From contig DATNFO010000051.1 in the NCBI GenBank assembly GCA_035606355.1, positions 1 through 64,000 on the forward strand: 64,000 nt of DNA. Direction: 5' to 3'. The position numbers were made by a program, and so were the translations under genes. Positions 1 through 8,405 of the stretch are shown here, in pieces; the stretch's first letter is position 1; every line of letters starts with the position of its first letter. The notes below the pieces were generated by a model. It was not told where the DNA came from. It saw only the letters and a list, made by a program, of their open reading frames with translations, and searched no databases. Origin of the DNA: Sulfopaludibacter sp035606355 (GTDB lineage: Bacteria > Acidobacteriota > Terriglobia > Bryobacterales > Bryobacteraceae).

Positions 1-187
1 ACGGCTCCGTATGTAGTTGATTCTGCTTACGGAGCCGTGACCGTGAGGGAGCGGTAAATGGTGCATCGAAAGGCGTATGGAGCGCGACGAGAACAGTGGC
101 CAAATTTTTTCACAAGCCCGTGAGGGAGCGGCAAAAGGTGCATCGAAAAGCGAAGCGAGTGCGACAAGCCGCATTTTTCACAGCCCC
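1..187. repeat. Mosaic dispersed repeat, copy 1
   Basis: An 11-bp inverted repeat (ACGGCTCCGTA at 1-11, TACGGAGCCGT at 28-38) encloses a 16-nt loop. It is followed by two head-to-tail copies of a roughly 75-bp unit that opens with GTGAGGGAGCGG, continues GGTGCATCGAAA and ends in a T-run plus CAC (about 44-115 and 118-182). The same modules recur at 28011-28366, 33748-34020 and 42268-42637. The array ends just beyond the stop codon of the ADOP gene on the minus strand. No protein signature fits; ORFs across it are incidental. The window edge cuts the left side. Confidence 0.8.
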
Positions 188-202
188 TACGTGCGCGGGC
201 GC

Positions 203-2704
203 CTACTCGTCTCTTAACGCCAGCATTGGTTCGAGGCCGGCCGCGCGGCGCGCCGGGAAGTAGGCGGCGGCGAGAGCGATGGCCGCGAGCAGGGCAGCCG
301 CCATCAGAATGGTCAGCGGGTCCGTAGGCTTCAGACCGAAGAGTAGCGAAGCGGCCGCCTTCCCCGCCCACAACACGATGGCGACTCCGATCACCAGGCC
401 TGCTGCCAGCAGGACCAGCGCTTCCCGAAGCACGAGGCGCACCACGCTGCCGCGGTCCGCGCCGAGCGCCATGCGGACTCCGATCTCATTCTGCCGCCGC
501 CCGACCATGTAGGAGATCACGCCATAGAGTCCCAGCGTCGCCAGCAGTTCGGCAAGGATTCCAAATGCGCCCGACAACGTGGCCAGGAGCCGCTCTCTCT
601 GCACGCTATCGGCGATCTGCGCGGGGAACGAACGGAACACGAGGCTCATCGCGGGATCGATGGCCGCCATAGAGCTCTTGATCTGGTTCGTCATCGCACC
701 CATCGTCCCGCCGTAGCGCAGCACAAAAACCGCCCCCGGCGAGGGGTCCTCATCCTGAAGCGAGCAGGTGTACGCCACCGCGTCGAAATCCTCCTTCAAC
801 TCGCGATATTTCGTGTTTTGCACCAAGCCGACGATCTGATAGGCATCCTCGGGCTTCCCGGCCGGAGTATCGCGGCGGAAGACATGGCCAATTGGGTTCG
901 TTCCGCCAAAGATTTTTTTCACGAACATCTCGTTCACAATGGCGACTTTCGGAGCAGTGTTGGTATCGCGTTCCGAGAAATCGCGGCCCGCTACCAGGCG
1001 CGTCCCCATCGTCCTGAAATAGCCGGGACTGACGGAGCTGAAGAGACTTGTTTTTCCGAAAACGTTGGGCACTTTGTCGTCCGGAGCTACCAGCGAGTTC
1101 CACACATTTCCGCTGATGGGCACGATGTTGGTTTCAGCCACCGAAATCACACCCGGCAGCGCCGAGAGTCGCTGGCGCAGATCGCGATTCACCGCGAGCC
1201 GCCGGTCCAAAGCTACATGCGAGCGGCTGTAATCCGCCTCCACGCTCAGCACGCTCTCCGGCCGGAATCCCATCTCCGTCGTCATCAGAGCACGCAGGCT
1301 TCGCGTGAACAGCAGGGCGCCCGAAAGCAGCACCAGCGATAGCGCCACCTGGGTGACCACCAGAGTCCGCCGCAAACTGAATCGTTCTTTGCCGGCTGTC
1401 ACGCTGCGGCCGCCGCCGCGCATCACGGAAGCAGGCGCGATCCGGGTCGCGCGGAACGCCGGCGTCAAGCCAAACACCAGGCACGTCAGGAGGGCGAGTC
1501 CGGTGGTGAAGGCGATGGTTCGCCAGTCCCAAGTAAGCTGCAAAAGGATGGGATCGTCAGTCGTGTTCAGGTAGGAAGCGAGGCCCCGGCTCAGCACCTG
1601 TGCAAGCAGCGCGCCGAGCGCCCCGCCCAGGGCGGCCAGCAGCAGGCTTTCGGCCATCAACTGGCGGATCAAGCGCCCGCGCGATGCACCGATGGCCAGC
1701 CGCACGGCGAATTCACGCTGCCGTATGCCCGCGCGCGCGAGCAGGAGATTTGCGAGGTTGGCGCACGCGATGAGCAGCACTACTCCGGTGGTCGCCATCA
1801 AAATCCACAGCGGCTTTCCGTATTCGCCGCGCACGCTGGAATCGCCCGTTGCCGCATCGGTTGCGCCGATCTTGTTCTTGACGTAGACCTCAATCATCTT
1901 CGGCCGCCACGTCGGCGCGATTGTGGCCTGCAATACGGCCGGCGATATGCCGTGAAGATAGGAGCGCGCGCGTTCGGCAGTCCAACCGGGCCTCAGACGC
2001 GCGACGGCCGACAGCCAGTACTTGTTGCGCACGGGAATGCGGCCCACGTTGTCGTCGGACATCATGCGATCCGCGCAGATGGGAATGAACGCGTCGTAGC
2101 GATAGCCTGGCTCGATCCCCGAGAAATCGGGCGGAAGGACGCCGATAACCGGAAATTGGCGGCCTTCGAGCGTGAGGGTTCGCGACAGCACCGCGGGGTC
2201 GCTGTTAAATTCGCGCTCCCAAAAGCTGTAGCTGATCACGGCGCCCGGATCGGAGCACGCCGGAGTGTCGTCCTGCTCCGTGATGGTCCGCCCCATCATG
2301 GTTCGCACTCCGAGCAGTGGAAAGAAATTGCCGCTGACGAACGCGCCTTCGGCGTAACGCGCTTCGCCTCCCGCGGCCAGGTTGAACCGGTTGTCCGCCC
2401 ACGCCGCTACTCCGCTGAACGCCTGGCTATCGTGCCGGAGCGCGTCGACTTGCGCGGAGGTGAACCTGGCGTTGCGGGTGGAGAAGTTGCCCTGCAAGCG
2501 CGCCGGGCGTTCGAAATCCAGCATGACGAGCGATTGCGGATTCTGCACAGGCAGCAGCCGCAGACGGATAGCGTCCACAAGCTGAAAAATGGCAGTGTTC
2601 GCGCCGATTCCAAGAGCCAGCGAGAGGACTGCCGTCACGGCGAAGCCGGGACTCGTTCGCAATTGCCGGAAGGCGAAAACGCCGTCTTTCACGATGTCAG
2701 ACAT
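203..2704 (-). CDS. ADOP-family ABC transporter permease (MacB/FtsX-like)
   Basis: An 833-residue membrane protein of the acidobacterial duplicated permease type. The N-terminal RQLRTSPGFAVTAVLSLALG segment leads into a first transmembrane helix, followed by a MacB-type periplasmic domain, a three-helix FtsX block (around 'LLIACANLANLLLARAGIR'), a second periplasmic domain and a last FtsX block ending in 'YFPARRAAGLEPMLALRDE'. Such proteins are thought to couple with a separate ATPase in efflux or mechanotransmission; no ATPase gene lies beside it. The ATG at 2704 sits just after the stop of the upstream ADOP remnant (2714-2936), whose C-terminal coding sequence is nearly identical to this one's. 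The substrate is unknown. Confidence 0.9.
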   Translation of the reverse strand: MSDIVKDGVFAFRQLRTSPGFAVTAVLSLALGIGANTAIFQLVDAIRLRLLPVQNPQSLVMLDFERPARLQGNFSTRNARFTSAQVDALRHDSQAFSGVAAWADNRFNLAAGGEARYAEGAFVSGNFFPLLGVRTMMGRTITEQDDTPACSDPGAVISYSFWEREFNSDPAVLSRTLTLEGRQFPVIGVLPPDFSGIEPGYRYDAFIPICADRMMSDDNVGRIPVRNKYWLSAVARLRPGWTAERARSYLHGISPAVLQATIAPTWRPKMIEVYVKNKIGATDAATGDSSVRGEYGKPLWILMATTGVVLLIACANLANLLLARAGIRQREFAVRLAIGASRGRLIRQLMAESLLLAALGGALGALLAQVLSRGLASYLNTTDDPILLQLTWDWRTIAFTTGLALLTCLVFGLTPAFRATRIAPASVMRGGGRSVTAGKERFSLRRTLVVTQVALSLVLLSGALLFTRSLRALMTTEMGFRPESVLSVEADYSRSHVALDRRLAVNRDLRQRLSALPGVISVAETNIVPISGNVWNSLVAPDDKVPNVFGKTSLFSSVSPGYFRTMGTRLVAGRDFSERDTNTAPKVAIVNEMFVKKIFGGTNPIGHVFRRDTPAGKPEDAYQIVGLVQNTKYRELKEDFDAVAYTCSLQDEDPSPGAVFVLRYGGTMGAMTNQIKSSMAAIDPAMSLVFRSFPAQIADSVQRERLLATLSGAFGILAELLATLGLYGVISYMVGRRQNEIGVRMALGADRGSVVRLVLREALVLLAAGLVIGVAIVLWAGKAAASLLFGLKPTDPLTILMAAALLAAIALAAAYFPARRAAGLEPMLALRDE

Positions 2705-2713
2705 AGAGCATCC

Positions 2714-2936
2714 TTATTCGTCACGCAACGCCAGCATAGGGTCCAACCCCGCGGCGCGGCGTGCAGGGAAGTAACTCGCGGCCAGTGCGATTCCGGCCAG
2801 CAGGATCGCCGCCGATGCAATGGTCATCGGATCGGACGGCTTCAACCCCAAGCGAAAGCACTGCCGTGTTAGCAAACCCGGGGCTCCGGCGCAGTTGACG
2901 GAATCCGTCAGCGGCAACTTTGGCGAGTTCAGACAT
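2714..2936 (-). pseudogene. Remnant of an ADOP permease (5' and 3' ends joined, middle deleted)
   Basis: The first ~30 codons from ATG 2936 encode the typical ADOP start (MSELAKVAADGFRQLRRSPG and on to 'TAVLSLG'). The sequence then jumps directly, and out of frame, to the typical ADOP C-terminus ('LKPSDPMTIASA' to 'ARRAAGLDPMLALRDE'), ending at the TAA at 2714. About 2.4 kb of a normal ADOP gene is missing. The junction lies near 2847-2850 (CTTTCGCTTGGGG region on the coding strand). The remnant is directly upstream of an intact paralogue in the same orientation, so the deletion may have arisen by recombination in a tandem pair. No functional product is expected. Confidence 0.8.
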
Positions 2937-3029
2937 TGTTGAGCCTTTAGAATTGTACGCGGCACAGCCACAACCGTTAGCCCATCTCTGTATGTGAAAC
3001 TCCATGTGTCACCTGCAATAATGGGGCTG

Positions 3030-5027
3030 ATGCCCCTGGACGATCGCGCCGTCGCGATTAGCGCTACTTTTACTGCCGAAGCAATTCAACCGGGACTGGC
3101 GTTTTGGGCTGGAGAATTGGGCCTGGATGCCGGTCTTCAGTTCGCCGGATTCAACCAGGTTTTTCAGGAGCTACTCGACCCCGCCGGGCTGTTCGCGCGC
3201 AATCGCCGCGGTTTCAATATTGCCTTCGTGCGGTTGGACGATTGGTCGGAGGCCGGGGTGGGGGATTCCGTCGCGCGGTTCGCCGATGCGGTCCGGGTGT
3301 ATGCGAGTCATGGCGCCGCTCCCCTGATTGTGGTGGATTGCCCGTCGCGTGTTGCGGCCTCACTGCCGGACCTCAATGAAGGTGCGGTCTATCTGATTCG
3401 CGCGGCGGAGATCGCGGAGTTGTATCCCGTGGCGGAGGTCTTCGATCCTCATGCCGAGGAACTCGGACACCTGCCCTATACACCCGAGTATTTCGCCGCT
3501 CTCGCGACGGCGGTCGCGCGCAAGATCCACGCGATTTCGGCGGCGCCGTTCAAGGCGATCGCTCTCGATTGCGACGAGACGCTGTGGAGCGGCATTTGCG
3601 GCGAGGATGGTCCAGAAGGCCTGGTGTTGGATGAGCCGCGGCGCGCGCTGCAGGAGTTCATGGCAGCGCGGCGCCGCGAAGGAATGCTGCTCGCGCTTTG
3701 CAGTAAGAATAACGAAGGCGACGTGTTGGAGGTGTTTGCCGCACATCCCGAATTTCCGCTGAAGTTGACAGACTTTGCGGCGCGGCGCATCGATTGGGAG
3801 AGCAAAGCTCGCGGGCTGGCGGCGATCGCATCGGAACTGGACCTCGGTCTGGACAGCTTGATTCTGGTGGACGACAATGCCAAGGAGTGCACCGAGGCGC
3901 AGGCCGGAGCGCCGGAAGCGCTCGCGCTCGCGTTGCCGCCGGAGCCCGAAGAGATCCCCGAGTTTTTGCGGCATGTGTGGGCTTTCGACCGGGCGCGCGT
4001 CACGGAGGAAGATCGCAAGCGCGCCGATCTGTACACGCAGCAGGCGGAGCGGTCTCGCGCGCAACAGGCTGCGGGGAGCCTTCGCGAATTCCTGGCGTCG
4101 CTCGAACTGGAAATCGAAATCGCTCCGGTGCGGCCCGAAGACATCGCTCGTGTCGCCCAATTGACGCAGCGCACGAACCAGATGAACACCAGCCTGGTGC
4201 GCATGACCGAGGCCGAGGTGCGCGCCTTTCCCGGCGAGTGCCTGACGGTTCGTGTGCGAGATCGCTTCGGCGACTACGGGCTCACGGGGGCGATGCTGTT
4301 TCATGCGGCTAATGGAACGCTGGTGGTGGACGCGTTTATGCTGAGTTGCCGCGCTTTAGGCCGTGGCGTCGAACATCGCATGCTCGCGCGTCTTGGCGAG
4401 ATCGCGGCGGCGCGCGGGCTGCAAACCTTGGACGTGACGTTTGTCGCGGGGAAGAGGAATCAGCCCGCGGCGGCGTTTCTCACGGCTGTGGGCAATCCTC
4501 TGAGTGCTTCGGCCGCGGCAGCCATCCTGTACGAGCCCGCGAGCGGCGAAGTCCCTCTCGAAGAAAAGCATCAGCGACCCTCCGGCGAACGGCGGCGGCT
4601 CGATTACTGGCGCATTGCAACGGAACTGCGCCGGGTGGATGACGTCCTAGCACGGGTTCGCGGCGCGGCCACGAAGCCGGCGCGGGAAGTGGAACCGCCG
4701 CGCACTCCGCTGGAACGCGACCTCGCCGAACTCTGGGCCGGACTGCTCAACGTGAGCGCCGTCGGCATCCACGACAATTTTTTCGATCTTGGCGGCCACT
4801 CCCTGCTTGCCGTGCAACTGCTCTCGCGCGTTCGCCAGATTTACGGCGTTGAGCTTTCACTGGAGGTGGTGTACAGCGGCGAGTTCACGGTGTCTGAGCT
4901 GGCGAAGGCGGTGGAGTTGAAGGAGATCGAACAATCCGGCGGCGATTATCAGGAGCTGCTGCGCGAACTCGAAGGACTCAGCGACGATGAGGTGCGCGCG
5001 CTGCTGGCCGAGGAGCAGGACAGCTAA
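3030..5027 (+). CDS. FkbH-like HAD-IIIC protein with C-terminal acyl carrier domain
   Basis: About 665 residues. The N-terminal part matches FkbH-like proteins ('AISATFTAE' start, then the HAD motif 'AIALDCDETLWSGICGEDG' around residue 180 and 'LVDDNAKEC'). A GNAT-like region follows ('TQRTNQMNTS', 'VDAFMLSCRALGRGVE'), then a carrier domain at about 550-625 with the phosphopantetheine site 'DLGGHSLL' (Ser near 590). Known FkbH proteins take the three-carbon unit from 1,3-bisphosphoglycerate and load it on a carrier protein; here the carrier is fused in cis. ATG 3030 has GGGG just upstream and gives the usual FkbH N-terminus; GTG 2994 and ATG 3021 are alternatives. It heads a five-gene cluster, 6 nt before the next gene. 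Confidence 0.9.
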   Translation: MPLDDRAVAISATFTAEAIQPGLAFWAGELGLDAGLQFAGFNQVFQELLDPAGLFARNRRGFNIAFVRLDDWSEAGVGDSVARFADAVRVYASHGAAPLIVVDCPSRVAASLPDLNEGAVYLIRAAEIAELYPVAEVFDPHAEELGHLPYTPEYFAALATAVARKIHAISAAPFKAIALDCDETLWSGICGEDGPEGLVLDEPRRALQEFMAARRREGMLLALCSKNNEGDVLEVFAAHPEFPLKLTDFAARRIDWESKARGLAAIASELDLGLDSLILVDDNAKECTEAQAGAPEALALALPPEPEEIPEFLRHVWAFDRARVTEEDRKRADLYTQQAERSRAQQAAGSLREFLASLELEIEIAPVRPEDIARVAQLTQRTNQMNTSLVRMTEAEVRAFPGECLTVRVRDRFGDYGLTGAMLFHAANGTLVVDAFMLSCRALGRGVEHRMLARLGEIAAARGLQTLDVTFVAGKRNQPAAAFLTAVGNPLSASAAAAILYEPASGEVPLEEKHQRPSGERRRLDYWRIATELRRVDDVLARVRGAATKPAREVEPPRTPLERDLAELWAGLLNVSAVGIHDNFFDLGGHSLLAVQLLSRVRQIYGVELSLEVVYSGEFTVSELAKAVELKEIEQSGGDYQELLRELEGLSDDEVRALLAEEQDS

Positions 5028-5033
5028 CGGGCG

Positions 5034-6236
5034 ATGCGGATTCTGCTGACGGCTACGGCGTCGTACGCCCCTCCGCGCGGCGGTGCGACGCGCAGCAATC
5101 TCATTTGGCTGGACGGCCTGGCGCACGCCGGCCATCGGTGCCGCATTGTTTGCGGACCCTCGGGCGAAGGCGCCGAACTGCGGCATCACGAATCCATCGA
5201 AGTGCACGCCATCGCAGAACCGGCCCAGCGTGTGCGTACGCTGCGCGCGCAGATTCGCGAATTTCAGCCGGATTGGGTGCTGGTTTCGAGCGAGGACCTG
5301 GGCCATTCGCTGTTGCGCGAGGCGCAGCATTCGGCGCAGGGCCGCGTCGTATACCTCGCACATACGCCACAATTCTTTCCGTTCGGACGCGCGAGTTGGA
5401 ACCCGGAGCGGGCGGCGGCGGAGCTGGTTGCGGAGGCTGCGGGGATCGTCGCGATCGGCCGCTATATGGCGGAGTATATTCAGGCGGAGCTCGGCCGCGC
5501 CGTGCAGGTGATTCATCCGCCGATTTACGGAGCAGGTCCGTTCGCCGCATTCCACAACTTCGCGCGCGGGTTCGTCACCATGATCAATCCGTGCGCGGTG
5601 AAGGGCATTTCCATCTTTCTGGATGTGGCGCGCCGCATGCCCGCGCATGAATTCGCCGTCGTGCCGGGGTGGGGCACTACCGCGGAGGATCGGCGGGCAA
5701 TCGCGCGGGTGCCGAATGTCCGCGTGCTGCCGAATGCGCCGCGCATCGAGAGCGTGCTGGAGCAGACGCGCGTACTGCTGATGCCGTCGCTGTGGTATGA
5801 GGGCTTCGGACTCATCGTGATGGAAGCCATGCTGCGCGGGATTCCAGTGGTCGCGAGCGATTCGGGCGGCCTGAAGGAGGCCAAGCGCGGCACTGGCTAT
5901 GTGATTCCGGTGCAGCCGATCGAACGCTATCAGCCGGTGTTCGATCAGCACGCCATGCCGAAGCCGGTGCTGCCGGAAGTGGATGCCGCGCCCTGGATCG
6001 CGGCCATCGGGGAACTGCTTTCGAATGGAAACGCGTATGAGCGGGAGAGCGCGGCCTCGCGGCAGACGGCGCAGGAGTTTGTGGCTGGTCTCGATGCCGG
6101 GGAGTTGGGCCGGTATCTGGAGGGACTGAAGCCTCGCGCGCCGCAGAAGCCGGAGCGGATGACGATCGAGAGCCTGTCGCCGGCGCAAAGGGCGCTGCTG
6201 CTGGAGCGGCTTCACAAACGCAAGGTGACGCGATGA
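5034..6236 (+). CDS. Family 4-type glycosyltransferase with NRPS-like C-terminal linker
   Basis: A 400-residue GT-B fold glycosyltransferase. The N-terminus 'PPRGGATRSNLIWLDGLAHAG' is the acceptor-side glycine-rich loop; the nucleotide-sugar half carries the E-x7-E motif in 'WYEGFGLIVMEAMLRGIPV' near residue 255. The tail 'LSPAQRALLLERLHKRKV' resembles the short linker that precedes condensation domains in NRPS proteins, unusual for a glycosyltransferase and possibly a docking peptide (inference). It starts 6 nt after the FkbH-ACP gene. A paralogue follows; the two share a 30-plus-nt identical stretch around 5587 and 7078. Sugar donor and acceptor are unknown. Confidence 0.88.
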   Translation: MRILLTATASYAPPRGGATRSNLIWLDGLAHAGHRCRIVCGPSGEGAELRHHESIEVHAIAEPAQRVRTLRAQIREFQPDWVLVSSEDLGHSLLREAQHSAQGRVVYLAHTPQFFPFGRASWNPERAAAELVAEAAGIVAIGRYMAEYIQAELGRAVQVIHPPIYGAGPFAAFHNFARGFVTMINPCAVKGISIFLDVARRMPAHEFAVVPGWGTTAEDRRAIARVPNVRVLPNAPRIESVLEQTRVLLMPSLWYEGFGLIVMEAMLRGIPVVASDSGGLKEAKRGTGYVIPVQPIERYQPVFDQHAMPKPVLPEVDAAPWIAAIGELLSNGNAYERESAASRQTAQEFVAGLDAGELGRYLEGLKPRAPQKPERMTIESLSPAQRALLLERLHKRKVTR

Positions 6237-6237
6237 C

Positions 6238-6325
6238 GTGGCGACAGGAATCCTTCCTGTCGCGGCGAGCGGCGCTCGCCCGGCCTCGCGGTGCGCGGCA
6301 CGACAGGAAGGATTCCTGTCGTCAC
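6238..6325. repeat. Short palindromic element with terminal inverted repeats
   Basis: The left end (6238-6265) begins GTGGCGACAGGAATCC; the right end (6297-6325) is close to its reverse complement, and each arm is itself palindromic (CGACAGGAA/TTCCTGTCG). The core (about 6266-6296) is GC-rich with further small palindromes. It lies in the gap between the two glycosyltransferase genes. A third, slightly decayed copy of one arm is at 6427-6449 because the right arm was included in the following tandem duplication. It looks like a non-coding mobile repeat, similar in build to the element at 15684-15893 but different in sequence. Confidence 0.7.
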
Positions 6326-6551
6326 GAGGGCGCATGAGGATTCTTCTGGCGCAGAATTCGCTTTACTATCCGGCCCACGGCGGCGGCGATAAGAGCAACC
6401 GGCTGCTCATCGCGGCGCTCGCGCGGCACGACAGGAAGAATTCCTGTTGTCACGAGGGCGCATGAGGATGCTTCTGGCGCAGAATTCGCTTTACTATCCG
6501 GCCCACGGCGGCGGCGATAAGAGCAATCGACTGCTCATTGAGGCGCTCGCC
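6296..6551 (+). repeat. Tandem duplication of 128 bp covering the start of the second glycosyltransferase gene
   Basis: Two copies, about 6296-6423 and 6424-6551, of a unit that holds the palindrome arm, the GAGGG ribosome-binding site, the ATG and the first ~30 codons of the glycosyltransferase. The copies differ at a few positions (for example AGGATT versus AGGATG after the start codon). The first copy can be read from ATG 6334 as a 43-codon peptide ending at TGA 6463-6465, which overlaps the ATG of the full gene at 6462 (ATGA). Translational coupling through this peptide is possible but inferred. Confidence 0.85.
6334..6465 (+). pseudogene. Truncated duplicate of a glycosyltransferase 5' end (43 codons)
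   Basis: It repeats the N-terminus of the following gene ('MRILLAQNSLYYPAHGGG' and on to 'NRLLIAALA') and then runs through the palindromic repeat to a TGA that overlaps the next ATG by the ATGA arrangement. It has its own GAGGG site 5 nt upstream. It arose from the 128-bp tandem duplication. If translated it would act only as a leader peptide; a glycosyltransferase function is excluded by its length. Confidence 0.65.
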
Positions 6552-8405
6552 GCTCGCGGGCATGAATGCCGGGTGCTGGCTCGCATTCCGGCCTTCGGCG
6601 ACGAAGCTCAGGCCAGGTATCTGCGCGACCTCGCCGAGCGCGGCGTTGCGGCAAGTGTGGAGTCCACGGTGCGCTTCTCCCGTAACGCCGTCGACGTCCG
6701 CGTGGTCACACTCGGCAATCTGCGGGCGCGCTTTGAGGAGGCGATTGCCGACTTTCGCCCCGAGGCGATTCTCTGCTCGACGGACGATCCCGCGCAATTG
6801 CTGCTCGAAGTTGCTTTACGGAGCGATGCGCGAGTCGCATTTCTGGCACGCGCGACGCTCGCTCTGCCGTTCGGCCCCGATTGCGCTTTCCCGAGTGAAG
6901 CCAAGACGGCGCGCATTCGCGCGTGCGATCTACGCGTCGGCGTGAGCGAGTACGTGGCCGAATACATGCGGCGATATGGGGCGATGGACGCGGTCCATGT
7001 GCCGATCTCCCTGATGGAGCCCGGATCGCCGCCGCAAATCGCCGGACGCTTTGAAAATGAGTTCGCCACTTTAGTGAATCCGTGCGCGGTGAAGGGCATT
7101 TCCATCTTTCTCGACTTGGCGGATTCGATGCCCGAGGCGAATTTCGCCGCCGTTCCCACTTGGGGCACGAATTCCGGGGATCTCGCAGCTCTGCGCGCGC
7201 GGGCCAACGTGACTTTGCTTGATCCAGTGGACGATATCGACGTGGTGCTGGCGCGCACTCGCGTGCTGCTGGCGCCTTCGCTGTGGGCCGAGGCGCGGTC
7301 GAGGATTATCGTCGAGGCGATGGCGCGGGGAGTGCCCGTCATGGCGAGCAACGTCGGAGGAATTCCCGAGGCGAAGATGGGGATCGCGTATGTGTTGCCC
7401 GTGAACCCGATCGTGCGCTATGAGCCTCGCCTTGATGAGCAGATGGTGCCGGTGGCGAAGGTTCCGCCGCAGGATGTCCTGCCGTGGCAATCGGCGCTGC
7501 GGAATTTGTGGAGCGATGCGGAGCATTGGGCGGCGGTCTCCCAGGCTTCGCGAGCCGCGGCATTGGAGTATATCGAGCGGTGCACCGTCGGGCCGTTCGA
7601 GCGCCTGTTGCTGGGCGCCGGAAACGCGCAACGTCCTAAAGCGGCGCCCGCGCAACGAACGGAATTGGCGGCCGACAAGAAGAAGCTTCTGTCGCTCATG
7701 CTTCGCAAGCGCGCCGGTGCATCGGCGTGGTTTCCCGGCGCGGACTCGGTGAGGGGCGAGCGGCTCTTCTGTTTCCCTCACGCGGCCGGCGGCACCTCCG
7801 TTTTCGCGGGCTGGTCCGGGGTTTGTCCGGTACGGCTGCCCGGCAGGGAATCCCGACTGGCGGAAGCGCCGTTCGAACGCATGGCGCCGCTGGTGGAGGC
7901 GTTGGCCAATGCGATTGCCTCTTACACCGAACAGCCGTTCTCGTTCTTCGGCCACAGCATGGGCGCGGTGGTCGCGTTTGAGCTCGCGCGCGAGTTGCGT
8001 CGGCGCGGGCTGCCCCTGCCTCGTATTCTGATCGCTTCCGGTGCGCGCGCTCCGCAGTTCCGCCGCGATCATGTTCCTCAGCCGGACCCGACGGACGAAG
8101 AACTGCTCGCGCAATTGCGCGGACTCGAGGGCACGCCCAATGCGATCCTTGCCGACCCGCTCGCGTTGCGCGCTATTCTGCCGGCGACCCGCGCCGATGT
8201 CCGTCTGTATCGCCGTTATGTGTACGCCGAAGATGCTCCGCTCGCGTGCCCCATCCGCGCGTGCGGAGGCATGGAGGATCCTCACGTTACGCTGCAGCAC
8301 CTTGAAGCGTGGCGCGAGCAGACGATCTCGGATTTCGAAGTCCGGCAGTTCCCGGGCGGCCATTTCTACTTGCGCAATCTGGCAAGCGTGAGCGCCTTGT
8401 TGTGA
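6462..8405 (+). CDS. Glycosyltransferase fused to a type II thioesterase
   Basis: A 647-residue two-domain protein. Residues 1 to about 375 form a GT4-like glycosyltransferase (glycine-rich 'HGGGDKSNRLL', 'NPCAVKGISIFLDLAD', E-x7-E in 'EARSRIIVE'). A linker near 405-425 ('DKKKLLSLMLRKRAGA') again resembles an NRPS linker. From about 425 a TEII/alpha-beta hydrolase domain follows: 'FCFPHAAGGTSVF', nucleophile 'FGHSMGAVVAFEL' (Ser near 498), Asp in 'GGMEDPHV' and His in 'FPGGHFYL'. Such thioesterases release or edit acyl groups on carrier proteins, so the likely partner is the ACP of the first gene. ATG 6462 has GAGGG upstream. The stop overlaps the next start (GTGA). Confidence 0.9.
   Translation: MRMLLAQNSLYYPAHGGGDKSNRLLIEALAARGHECRVLARIPAFGDEAQARYLRDLAERGVAASVESTVRFSRNAVDVRVVTLGNLRARFEEAIADFRPEAILCSTDDPAQLLLEVALRSDARVAFLARATLALPFGPDCAFPSEAKTARIRACDLRVGVSEYVAEYMRRYGAMDAVHVPISLMEPGSPPQIAGRFENEFATLVNPCAVKGISIFLDLADSMPEANFAAVPTWGTNSGDLAALRARANVTLLDPVDDIDVVLARTRVLLAPSLWAEARSRIIVEAMARGVPVMASNVGGIPEAKMGIAYVLPVNPIVRYEPRLDEQMVPVAKVPPQDVLPWQSALRNLWSDAEHWAAVSQASRAAALEYIERCTVGPFERLLLGAGNAQRPKAAPAQRTELAADKKKLLSLMLRKRAGASAWFPGADSVRGERLFCFPHAAGGTSVFAGWSGVCPVRLPGRESRLAEAPFERMAPLVEALANAIASYTEQPFSFFGHSMGAVVAFELARELRRRGLPLPRILIASGARAPQFRRDHVPQPDPTDEELLAQLRGLEGTPNAILADPLALRAILPATRADVRLYRRYVYAEDAPLACPIRACGGMEDPHVTLQHLEAWREQTISDFEVRQFPGGHFYLRNLASVSALL

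Noticed and set aside
4857..6335. A 492-codon minus-strand frame opposite the first glycosyltransferase
   Set aside because: Arg/His-rich translation with no domain, fully antisense to a gene with clear glycosyltransferase motifs.
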